64,000 nt of DNA from SYFT01 sp964471115 (GTDB taxonomy: Bacteria; Acidobacteriota; Vicinamibacteria; Vicinamibacterales; SCN-69-37), in assembly GCA_964471115.1 (NCBI GenBank), contig CAYYFE010000015.1, positions 1-64,000 of the forward strand. The letters run 5' to 3'. The position numbers and the translations under genes are program-made. Of this stretch, positions 7,247 to 15,178 are shown in pieces. Position 1 is the first letter of the stretch. Every line of letters starts with the position of its first letter. The notes under the pieces were generated by a model. It was not told the origin of the DNA, made no database searches, and worked only from the letters and a program-made list of their open reading frames with translations.

Positions 7247-8043
7247 GACGATGCGCCCTCGGACGGCTCGCGCCGCCGCGAAAACCGCCGCACGAGCCGA
7301 TCTGTGGCGGCCGGCCACAGGGTGTTCGCCACCGCCAGCAGGCGCGAGCGCCGATACGGATACACCTCCGCGCGCGGATGCTCGATGACATCGGCAATCG
7401 CTCGCGCGACCGACTCCGCCGTCTGCTTGGGGCCGAGGCCCTTCACGCGATACCCGTGCTCGCGCTCGATGGCGTCGTGGAACTCCGTCGCGGTGGACAC
7501 CGGATACACGGCCGTCGCGTGCAGGCCCGTGTGCAGCCACTCGGCGCGCAGCGCCTCGATGAGGCCGGCCTGCGCGGCTTTGGTGGCCGAGTACACGCTC
7601 GACCCGGCGATGCCGCGGCGTCCGACGATCGACGAGACGGCGATGAGGTGACCCGAGCCCTGCCGCCGGAACTGGATGGCCGCTGCGCGCGCCGCCAGGA
7701 GGGTTCCCATCACGTTCACATCGATGAGGCGCCGCATCACGTCGACCGGCGTGGCCTCGAACTGGTCGTGATAGCCGATACCGGCGTTGGCGACCATCAC
7801 GTCAAGGCGGCCAAACTCGCGGACGCACGTGTCGACCAAGTGCTGCATGTCGGCATCCTGCTGGACGTCGCCGGTCACGAAGAGGGCCCGGCCCCCGGCG
7901 GCGCGAAGGGCGTCGACCGCGGCGGCGAGGCGGTCGGCGCGCCGTGCCGCGAGCGCCACGGCATGCCCGCGCCGTACACACTCGCGTGCCACCGCCAGTC
8001 CGATCCCGGACGACGCGCCCGTAATCGCCACCACCCTATTCAT
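7243..8043 (-). CDS. short-chain dehydrogenase/reductase
   Basis: A 266-residue classical SDR. The NAD(P)-binding TGASSGIG is at 8-15, the structural NAG motif is VANAGIG, and the catalytic Ser and YSATK are in IAVSSIVGRRG and SSVYSATKAAQAG near 137-155. Arg residues after beta-2 (ALAARRADRL) favour NADP(H). The substrate cannot be read. The ATG at 8041-8043 is the last ATG of a tandem octamer array; the unit before it supplies AGGAAATG, so the array provides the Shine-Dalgarno region. In-frame ATGs inside the array (giving MGKWGNEEM) are alternative starts. Confidence 0.9.
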   Translation of the reverse strand: MNRVVAITGASSGIGLAVARECVRRGHAVALAARRADRLAAAVDALRAAGGRALFVTGDVQQDADMQHLVDTCVREFGRLDVMVANAGIGYHDQFEATPVDVMRRLIDVNVMGTLLAARAAAIQFRRQGSGHLIAVSSIVGRRGIAGSSVYSATKAAQAGLIEALRAEWLHTGLHATAVYPVSTATEFHDAIEREHGYRVKGLGPKQTAESVARAIADVIEHPRAEVYPYRRSRLLAVANTLWPAATDRLVRRFSRRREPSEGASS

Positions 8044-8084
8044 TTCCTCATTTCCCCATTTCCCCATTTCCCCATTTCCTCATT
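8041..8084. repeat. octamer array CATTTCCC at the SDR start
   Basis: Five 8-bp units (CATTTCCT, three CATTTCCC, CATTTCCT) plus a partial CATT. On the minus strand each unit reads GGGGAAATG or AGGAAATG, so every copy offers a start codon behind a purine-rich tract. It fills most of the divergent gap before the M20 peptidase gene. Confidence 0.93.
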
Positions 8085-8089
8085 AACAG

Positions 8090-8095
8090 TACTCT
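8090..8095 (+). promoter_or_regulatory. -10 element, leaderless-type, M20 peptidase gene
   Basis: TACTCT ends exactly 6 nt before the ATG at 8102, with no Shine-Dalgarno between. On the minus strand the overlapping TACTGT could serve the divergent SDR gene. Confidence 0.45.
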
Positions 8096-8101
8096 CGTCA
8101 G

Positions 8102-9197
8102 ATGGACTGCGTACGTCTGCTCTCCGATCTGGTCGCCGCCAACTCCGTGAACCCGTCGTTGGTGCCGGGCGCGCCTGGTGAGGCGGCCGTAGCCGACGTG
8201 GCGGCCGCGGCGTTGCGGTCGGCGGGTCTCGACGTGGTGGTCGAGCCGGTGGCGGAAGGACGGCCCAACGTCATTGGTGTGCTCGAGGGGCGGGAGCCGG
8301 GGCCGGCGCTGATGTTCTGCGGGCACATCGATACGGTCGGTGTGGCGGGCATGACCGATCCGTTCACGCCGGTGATTCGCGACGGCCGGCTGTATGGACG
8401 CGGCGCGCAGGACATGAAGGGCGGCGTGGCCGCGATGATTGCCGCGGCGGCGGCGCTGGCGCCCACATGGTCGCGCGGGCGACTGATCGTGGCCTGCGTG
8501 GTCGACGAGGAGTTCGAGAGCATCGGTGCCGATGCGCTGGTGAAGAGGTGGAAGGCCGATGCGGCGGTGGTGACCGAGCCGACGGACCTGCGTATGGCGG
8601 TCGGCCACAAGGGGTTCGCGTGGCTCGAGGTGCAGGCGCGTGGCCGCGCGGCGCACGGCAGCCGTCCGGCCGAAGGCCGTGACGCCATCCTGCGCATGGG
8701 ACGCATCCTCGCCCGGCTGGAGTCACTCGATCGAACGCTGCAAGCCCGGCCGCCGGTGCCCATTCAGGGGGTGGCATCGCTGCATGCGTCGCTGATCTCG
8801 GGCGGCCGCGAACTGAGCAGTTATCCCGATCGCTGCGACCTTCAGATGGAGCGCCGGACGATCACCGGCGAAGACGACGGGACGGTGCTGGGGGAGGTCG
8901 AGGCGATTCTGGCGTCGCTGCGCGCCGAGGATCCGGAGTTCGACGCGTCGGCGCGTCTGGTGACGTCGCGTCCGCCTTATCGGGTAGCGGATGACGCCGG
9001 CGTGGTGCGGCACATGACCGCCGTCATGCGCGCGCGTGGGCTGGATGCCGCGCCGGTGGGCATGTCGTTCTGGACCGACGCGGCCATCCTGGCGGCCGCC
9101 GGCATTCCGTCGGTGATCTTCGGCCCCGGCGGCGCCGGCCTGCACAGTGTCGAGGAGTACGTGCACCTGGCGGACGTGGAGGTCTGCCGGGATGTGC

Positions 9198-9226
<29 letters not shown>
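8102..9226 (+). CDS. M20 family metallopeptidase (ArgE/DapE/ACY1 type)
   Basis: A 374-residue di-zinc hydrolase that cleaves an N-acyl or peptide bond of a small substrate in the cytoplasm. Metal ligands are seen as MFCGHIDTVG (H75, D77 as the conserved Asp), GRGAQDMKGG (D104), VVDEEFES (general base E136 and ligand E137), EPTDLR, and the C-terminal GAGLHSVEEYVHL. The dimerisation lid between about 175 and 285 is intact (GRAAHGSRPAEGRDA). No signal peptide. The gene overlaps the 3' end of the convergent proline dehydrogenase by 29 bp. The substrate could be acetyl-ornithine, succinyl-diaminopimelate or an acyl amino acid; the sequence does not decide. Confidence 0.9.
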
Positions 9227-10132
<906 letters not shown>

Positions 10133-10133
<1 letters not shown>

Positions 10134-11251
10134 CAGTGGGCAGAACTCCGTGGTTCCAGCAGATGCTGGAGGGTGCGCGCGTAGTATCGCAGGGAAATGC
10201 GGTCGCGCACCCGCACTTTCTGCCGTTCCACCGTCAGAATGCCGCGCTCGGTCAGCAGGTCCAGGCCCTCGTCGACCGCCTGCCGGCCGCTCGACACCGA
10301 CAGGTTGGCCTGCCGCGCCTCCAGGCGGGCCAGCAGGCCGTCAATCCGGGCGGCCAGTTCCGCCTTGGTGGCCGACCCGGTCATCGCCGCGGCAATCAGC
10401 GCGGTGGGCAGCACCTTGTAGAGCCGTCCGATTTCGTCCTGGATGCGATACGCCAGCGTGATCAGGTCCCGCCGCGACGCCGGGTCGAAGTCGGCCAGCG
10501 GAATCGGCGGGCCGAAGGAGACGAACACGCGGCTCTGGTAGCCGACGCCGTGGCGAATCATCTCGCCGATCTCCTGCGTGAACGGGCGCTTGCGGGCGCG
10601 TGTGGCGTCGCGCGTGAGGATCTTCTCCTCCAGCACCAGGTCGTACGCGATGGCCATCGGCTGCACCGACAACTTGGACCGATCCGCCTGCAGCGCGGCC
10701 TGCAGGAGGCCGGTCTTGGGCGGTTTCAACTCGCCGGTGTAACTGCGGCCGCCCTCGGCGTAATAGAGCAGGTCGCGGCGCTTGAGGACCTCGGACACGT
10801 ACGCCTTGAGGGTCGCCAGATACACCGGGTCCTTGCTGCCGCGCCGGATGGGAATGGAGCCCACGATGTGCCGGTGCAGCAGCCCCAGCGGTCCGCCGAA
10901 CAGGTTGATGCCCGCCGCAATGAGCGGCGGCCGGATGCCGGACAGCTCGATGACCAGCAGTTCAATGAGGTAGTCGAGGTGGCTCTTGTGGTTCGAGACG
11001 TACACCAGGTGCCCGCGGCGGGAGGCCTGCTGCGGATACTCCGGGTGTTCGATGACGTGCGGCACCTTCTTGTAGATCGCGTACAGCGGGTGCTGCAGCG
11101 CCCGGTAGATCTGGTACCGCTGGGTGGTGCGCAGTTCGTCGAGGTACTTCTCGAGCCGTGTGCGCGCCTCCGGGTCCGCCGTGTACTTGCCGACATCCGG
11201 ATGCGCCAACACCGCCTGGGTGAGGTCGTCCACCTGTGGCGACGGAGACAT
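10133..11251 (-). CDS. PlsB-like glycerol-3-phosphate acyltransferase family protein
   Basis: A 372-residue acyltransferase with the HX4D box as VSNHKSHLDYL (87-95), followed by the phosphate-binding EGGRSYTGELKPPKTGLL. It should transfer an acyl group to glycerol-3-phosphate or a related acceptor at the inner membrane. It is far shorter than enterobacterial PlsB (about 800 residues), matching the compact PlsB-like proteins that lack the large N-terminal region. The C-terminal 80 residues look like a helical accessory domain. It starts 10 bp after the isocitrate dehydrogenase stop and runs into proline dehydrogenase, suggesting a three-gene transcript. Confidence 0.85.
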
Positions 11252-11260
11252 TGGCGGCTG

Positions 11261-12262
11261 TTAGGCGAGCGCCCGGCAGAGCGCCTGGGTGAATTCGGTG
11301 GTCGACGCCGTGCCGCCCAGGTCGCGGGTGCGCACCTCGCCGGCCGACAGCACGCGATCGAGCGCGGCCTTGATGCGTGTGGCCGCGTCGGTCTCCCCGA
11401 TGTGCCGCAGCATCATCAGCGCCGACAGCAGCAGCGCCGTCGGGTTGGCGACGTTCTGGTCGGCGATGTCCGGCGCGCTGCCGTGCACGGCCTCGAACAC
11501 CGCGCAGGTGAGACCAAGGTTGGCGCCGGGGACCACGCCCAGACCGCCCACCAGCCCGGCGCACAGGTCCGACACGATGTCGCCGTACAGGTTCGGCAGC
11601 ACGAGCACGTCGTACTGCTCCGGCCGCATGACCAGATGCATGCAGGCGGCATCCACGATCTTTTCGTCGTAGGGCACCTGCGGATACTTGCGCGCCACGG
11701 CCCGCACCGAGTCGAGGAACAGGCCGTCCCCGAGTTTCATGATGTTCGCCTTGTGCACCGCGGTGACCTTGCGGCGGCCTTCGCGCACGGCGTGCTGGAA
11801 GGCGAACTCGGCGATGCGCGTCGACGCCGCCTCGGTGATGATTTTCAGGCTCTCCACCACGCCCGGGACGATCAGGTGTTCGAGCCCCGCATACAGGTCT
11901 TCGGTATTTTCGCGGACGATGACCAGGTCGACGTTGGCGAACCGGCTGGCCACGCCGGGCAGGTTGCTGACCGGCCGCAGGTTGGCGAACAGGTCCAGCG
12001 CCTTGCGCAGGCCGACGTTGACGCTGGTGAACCCTTCGCCAATCGGCGTCGTGCACGGGCCCTTGAGGGCGACCTTCGTCCGCTTGATGGAATCGAGCAG
12101 TTCGGCCGGCAGCGTCTGGCCCGACTTCTTGTAGGCGATGACACCGGCATCCTGCCGGTCCCACTCGATGGCCACGCCGGCCGCGTCGAGGATCCGCACC
12201 ACCGCGGCGGTCACTTCGGGGCCGATCCCGTCCCCTGGAATCAAGGTCAGCGCATGCGCCAT
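11261..12262 (-). CDS. NAD(P)-dependent isocitrate dehydrogenase (isocitrate/isopropylmalate family)
   Basis: A 333-residue beta-decarboxylating dehydrogenase that converts isocitrate to 2-oxoglutarate in the TCA cycle. The start LTLIPGDGIGPEVT, the substrate segment SVNVGLRKALDLFANLRPV, VIVRENTEDLYAGLEH, HKANIMKLGDGLF and NLYGDIVSDLCAGLVGGLG match the short NAD-type isocitrate dehydrogenases better than LeuB, because of RENTEDLYAG. I place the start at the ATG 12260-12262 because TATGAT ends 7 nt upstream; ATGs at 12271 and 12274 are alternatives. It heads the operon with the PlsB-like and proline dehydrogenase genes. Confidence 0.88.
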   Translation of the reverse strand: MAHALTLIPGDGIGPEVTAAVVRILDAAGVAIEWDRQDAGVIAYKKSGQTLPAELLDSIKRTKVALKGPCTTPIGEGFTSVNVGLRKALDLFANLRPVSNLPGVASRFANVDLVIVRENTEDLYAGLEHLIVPGVVESLKIITEAASTRIAEFAFQHAVREGRRKVTAVHKANIMKLGDGLFLDSVRAVARKYPQVPYDEKIVDAACMHLVMRPEQYDVLVLPNLYGDIVSDLCAGLVGGLGVVPGANLGLTCAVFEAVHGSAPDIADQNVANPTALLLSALMMLRHIGETDAATRIKAALDRVLSAGEVRTRDLGGTASTTEFTQALCRALA

Positions 12263-12269
12263 CCGAACC

Positions 12270-12275
12270 ATCATA
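12270..12275 (-). promoter_or_regulatory. -10 element, leaderless-type, isocitrate dehydrogenase gene
   Basis: TATGAT on the minus strand ends 7 nt before the ATG at 12262. It contains the alternative ATG codons, so a transcript from here could only use the 12262 start. Confidence 0.4.
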
Positions 12276-12304
12276 TCGCGCAGCGGACGGTCGGCAATGA
12301 GGTG

Positions 12305-12310
12305 TATAAC
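12305..12310 (+). promoter_or_regulatory. -10 element, leaderless-type, HPF gene
   Basis: TATAAC ends exactly 6 nt before the ATG at 12317; no Shine-Dalgarno sequence is present. The last base departs from TANNNT. Confidence 0.45.
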
Positions 12311-12316
12311 CGAACC

Positions 12317-12646
12317 ATGGCCACCGTACCGCTGCAGATCAAATTCCGTCACATGCGTCGCATGGCGTCGGTCGAGCGCGAGATTGCCGCGCGCGTTGCC
12401 GACCTGGCGGCCTTACACGGCCGGATCATCGGGTGTCATGTCTCGGTGGAAGTGCCGCATCACCACAAGTCGACGGGCAACAGCCTGGAGGTGCGCATTT
12501 CGCTGGCGCTGCCGGGTGAACTGGTCGTGACGCGCAAGGCCTCGTCGGCCTCGCAGCCGGCCGTGGCCGTGCACCAGGCCTTCGACGCGCTCAAGCGGCA
12601 GCTGCAGAAGACGACCAAAAAACGCGTGGCCACTCGGCGCCGCTGA
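12317..12646 (+). CDS. HPF/RaiA family ribosome-associated protein
   Basis: A 109-residue short-type hibernation factor domain. LQIKFRHMRRMASVEREIAARV, then VSVEVPHHHKSTGNSLEVRISLALPG and the terminal helix VAVHQAFDALKRQLQK follow the beta-alpha-beta-beta-beta-alpha order of HPF/YfiA, which blocks the decoding centre in stationary phase. The basic C-terminus (KKRVATRRR) favours rRNA contact. It lacks the long-HPF dimerisation domain. HPF homologues sometimes carry His-rich loops, as seen here. The stop TGA (12644-12646) is the first base pairs of the downstream inverted repeat. Confidence 0.85.
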   Translation: MATVPLQIKFRHMRRMASVEREIAARVADLAALHGRIIGCHVSVEVPHHHKSTGNSLEVRISLALPGELVVTRKASSASQPAVAVHQAFDALKRQLQKTTKKRVATRRR

Positions 12647-12694
12647 GCTCGGAGGTCATTTCGGCGCACGCGCCGGAAATGACCTCCGAGCTCA
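12644..12694. terminator. 19-bp inverted repeat between convergent genes, dispersed palindrome family
   Basis: TGAGCTCGGAGGTCATTTC (12644-12662) pairs with GAAATGACCTCCGAGCTCA (12676-12694), extended by CGG/CG pairs with a one-base bulge. The left arm contains the HPF stop codon and a short T tract follows the right arm. The right arm is identical over 23 bp to a sequence inside the MFS gene (4229-4251). Confidence 0.8.
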
Positions 12695-12697
12695 TTT

Positions 12698-13186
12698 TCA
12701 CTCCCGGGTTTCGATCCAGAACAGGCACAGCCCGGCGATGAGCGTGGCCGCCATCAGGCCGTTCGACAGGCCGTGCAGACGGCCGAACTCCACCCGCCGC
12801 GGATCGTCCTCGGGCAGCGTCTGGATGGCCGTCGTGGACGCGTCGCGTAACGCGTCGATGCGCGGCGCGACGAAGAGGCCCGTGTACGCGCTGGCCGCCA
12901 GCATGCCCGTGACCAGCCACAGTTGAATGGCCGTGCGGCGCGGCCGCGGCCCCAGCGCGATGCGCAGCCCGAGCAGGACCAGCAGGCCGGCGCCCAGGCC
13001 CCAGGCCAGCTGCTGAAATCTTTCAAAAATGTTGCCGAAGACCAGCGCCGCGAGCGTCCGGCCGGCCACCGGATCGTGCGCCTCGAGGACGCCGAAGACC
13101 GCCGGCGCCGCCACGATGCCCAGCACCGAGAGTCCACCGATCCAGATGGCGACCAGCGCCAGGGAAACCACGCGAAGAGCCGGCAT
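12698..13186 (-). CDS. DUF4149-like integral membrane protein
   Basis: A 162-residue inner-membrane protein with four hydrophobic segments: LVAIWIGGLSVLGIVAAPAVF, LAWGLGAGLLVLLGLRIALG, IQLWLVTGMLAASAYTGLF, and NGLMAATLIAGLCLFWI. The W-x-G motif in the first helix, the loop GRTLAALVFGNIFERF and the final helix preceded by FGRLHGLSNG are characteristic of the DUF4149/TMEM205-like family, whose function is unknown. It ends in the terminator shared with HPF. A GATAAT hexamer on the minus strand lies 12 nt before the ATG. Confidence 0.75.
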   Translation of the reverse strand: MPALRVVSLALVAIWIGGLSVLGIVAAPAVFGVLEAHDPVAGRTLAALVFGNIFERFQQLAWGLGAGLLVLLGLRIALGPRPRRTAIQLWLVTGMLAASAYTGLFVAPRIDALRDASTTAIQTLPEDDPRRVEFGRLHGLSNGLMAATLIAGLCLFWIETRE

Positions 13187-13237
13187 TACCTGCTGTCGAT
13201 TATCGCATGCGTACAGTAGACTGACGGGCGCACGCGC

Positions 13238-15103
13238 ATGACACCGCCATCCAATACCGTCCTCCACAATCTGGCCACACAACTGCGAATCGATTCGGTT
13301 CGCTCCACCACGGAGGCCGGCTCGGGGCATCCCACCACGTGCCTGTCGGCCGCCGACATCCTGGCCGTGCTGTTTTTCGACGAGCTGCGGTTTGATCCGA
13401 TGGATCCCCAGCATCCCGAAGCCGACCGGTTCGTGTTGTCGAAAGGCCACGCCGCGCCGATTCTGTATGCCGCCTGGGCAGCCGTCGGCGCGTTCTCGCG
13501 CGAGTCGGTGATCACCAACCTGCGCAAGCTCACCTCCGATCTCGAAGGTCATCCCACGCCGCGGCTGCCGTTTGTCGACGTGGCCACCGGCTCGCTGGGG
13601 CAGGGCCTCGCGGCCGGCGTCGGCATCGCGCTCAACGCGCGGCGCATCGGATCCGATTACCGCACCTACGTCATGCTCGGCGACGGCGAAACCGCCGAAG
13701 GCGCCGTGTGGGAGGCCGCGCAGGTGGCGGCCAATTACCAGCTCGACAATCTCTGCGCCATCACGGACGTCAACGCGTTCGGCCAGAGCCGCGCCACCCA
13801 GTTCGCGCACGACGCCGAGGCGTTCGCCGTCCGGTATCGCGCCTTCGGCTGGCACACCATCGTGATCGACGGCCACGACATCGCGGCCATCCGCGCGGCG
13901 CTGGCGGAAGCCCGTGGCATGTCGGGCCGGCCGACGATGATCGTGGCGAAGACGCTGAAGGGGAAGGGCTGTTCAATCTTCGAGGACAAGGACAACTGGC
14001 ACGGCAAACCCCTCAAGAAGGGCGCCGAGGCCGACGCCGCCGTGGCCGAACTGCAGGCGCAGATGATTCCGACGTCCGACCCGGCGCCCGTGATTCGCAA
14101 GCCCGCCTCGCGTCGATCGGAAGGGCCGCTGCCGGACTTCGTCGCGGCCATGCCCGCGCCCGCCTACAAGGCCGGCGATCTGGTGGCCACGCGGGAAGCC
14201 TACGGCACGGCGCTGGCCGCGCTGGGCGGCCTCGACGCTCGCATCGTCGCGCTGGATGCCGACGTGAAGAACTCCACCTTCAGCGAACGTTTCGAGAAGG
14301 TGTACCCCGAGCGGTTTTATCAGACATTCATTGCCGAGCAGGCGATGATTGGCGTCTCGATGGGCCTGGCCAGCCGCGGCGCAATCGCGTTCCCGTCGTC
14401 GTTTGCGTGTTTCCTCGAGCGCGGCGCCGACTTCATCCGCATGGCCGGCATCTCGATGCTCAACGTGAAGTTGTGCGGCTCACACGCCGGCATTTCCATC
14501 GGTGAAGACGGCCCGTCGCAGATGGCGCTGGAAGACCTGGCCATGGCGCGCGCCGTGCCGAACTGCACCGTGTTGTATCCGTCGGATGCCGTTTCGGCCG
14601 AGCGCCTCGTGGCGGCGGCCGCGGCCACCCATGGCCCGGTGTACATCCGCAGCTCGCGTCCCAAGACCCCGGTGTTGTACAGCGTGTCCGAGACGTTCCC
14701 GGTGGGGGGCTCGAAGGTGCTTCGCCAGAGCGCGAAGGACGTGGCCACGGTCATCGGCGCGGGTGTCACGTTGCACGAAGCGCTCAAGGCGCACGACCTG
14801 CTGGCCAAGGACGGCATCGCGATTCGCGTCATCGACGCGTACTCGGTGCAGCCCATCGATCGCGCCGGGCTCATCGCCGCAGGCAAGGCCACCGGCGGCC
14901 GGCTCATCGTCGTGGAAGATCACTACGCGCAGGGCGGCCTGGGCGACGCCGTGTCGGAAGCCGTCTGGGACCAGGGCTTCACCGTGCAGCGCCTGGCCGT
15001 CCGCGAGATCCCGCGCTCCGGCGGGCCCGAAGAACTGCTCGATCGCTACGGCATCTCCGCGTCCGCGATCGCGGCGCAGGTGGTGGCAAGGAGCGGCGAG
15101 TAG
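13238..15103 (+). CDS. tkt: transketolase
   Basis: The 621-residue thiamine-diphosphate enzyme exchanges two-carbon ketol units in the pentose phosphate pathway. STTEAGSGHPTTCLSAADI (about 23-41) and LSKGHAAPILYA hold the catalytic histidines, MLGDGETAEGAVWEAAQ (147-163) with a following ITDVNAFGQS is the ThDP/Mg site, and the C-terminal pyrimidine and Tkt_C domains are present (AEQAMIGVSMGLA, SHAGISIGEDGPSQMALEDL). Its length is that of the animal-type transketolases rather than the ~665-residue E. coli enzyme. The last codons and the TAG stop lie in a GCGAGTAGCG decamer array. Confidence 0.95.
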   Translation: MTPPSNTVLHNLATQLRIDSVRSTTEAGSGHPTTCLSAADILAVLFFDELRFDPMDPQHPEADRFVLSKGHAAPILYAAWAAVGAFSRESVITNLRKLTSDLEGHPTPRLPFVDVATGSLGQGLAAGVGIALNARRIGSDYRTYVMLGDGETAEGAVWEAAQVAANYQLDNLCAITDVNAFGQSRATQFAHDAEAFAVRYRAFGWHTIVIDGHDIAAIRAALAEARGMSGRPTMIVAKTLKGKGCSIFEDKDNWHGKPLKKGAEADAAVAELQAQMIPTSDPAPVIRKPASRRSEGPLPDFVAAMPAPAYKAGDLVATREAYGTALAALGGLDARIVALDADVKNSTFSERFEKVYPERFYQTFIAEQAMIGVSMGLASRGAIAFPSSFACFLERGADFIRMAGISMLNVKLCGSHAGISIGEDGPSQMALEDLAMARAVPNCTVLYPSDAVSAERLVAAAAATHGPVYIRSSRPKTPVLYSVSETFPVGGSKVLRQSAKDVATVIGAGVTLHEALKAHDLLAKDGIAIRVIDAYSVQPIDRAGLIAAGKATGGRLIVVEDHYAQGGLGDAVSEAVWDQGFTVQRLAVREIPRSGGPEELLDRYGISASAIAAQVVARSGE

Positions 15104-15125
15104 CGGCAAGTGGCGGCAAGTAGCG
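15086..15125. repeat. decamer array GCGAGTAGCG at the tkt stop codon
   Basis: Four 10-bp units: GCAAGGAGCG, GCGAGTAGCG, GCAAGTGGCG, GCAAGTAGCG. The second unit provides the TAG stop of transketolase. The same family is found at 40892-40971 and, inverted, at 51619-51698. Confidence 0.88.
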
Positions 15126-15146
15126 CGGCCGGATCTGCCGGCCGCG
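15124..15146 (+). terminator. GC-rich hairpin after tkt
   Basis: CGCGGCCGG and CCGGCCGCG are perfect 9-bp complements with a 5-nt loop. There is no T run, so it would be a weak or factor-assisted terminator. Confidence 0.4.
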
Positions 15147-15166
15147 ATCGAACGCCAGTGCTCTTG

Positions 15167-15172
15167 TATCAT
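15167..15172 (+). promoter_or_regulatory. -10 element, leaderless-type, propeller-GGT gene
   Basis: TATCAT ends exactly 6 nt before the ATG at 15179. No Shine-Dalgarno sequence is visible. Confidence 0.5.
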
Positions 15173-15178
15173 CCCCGG

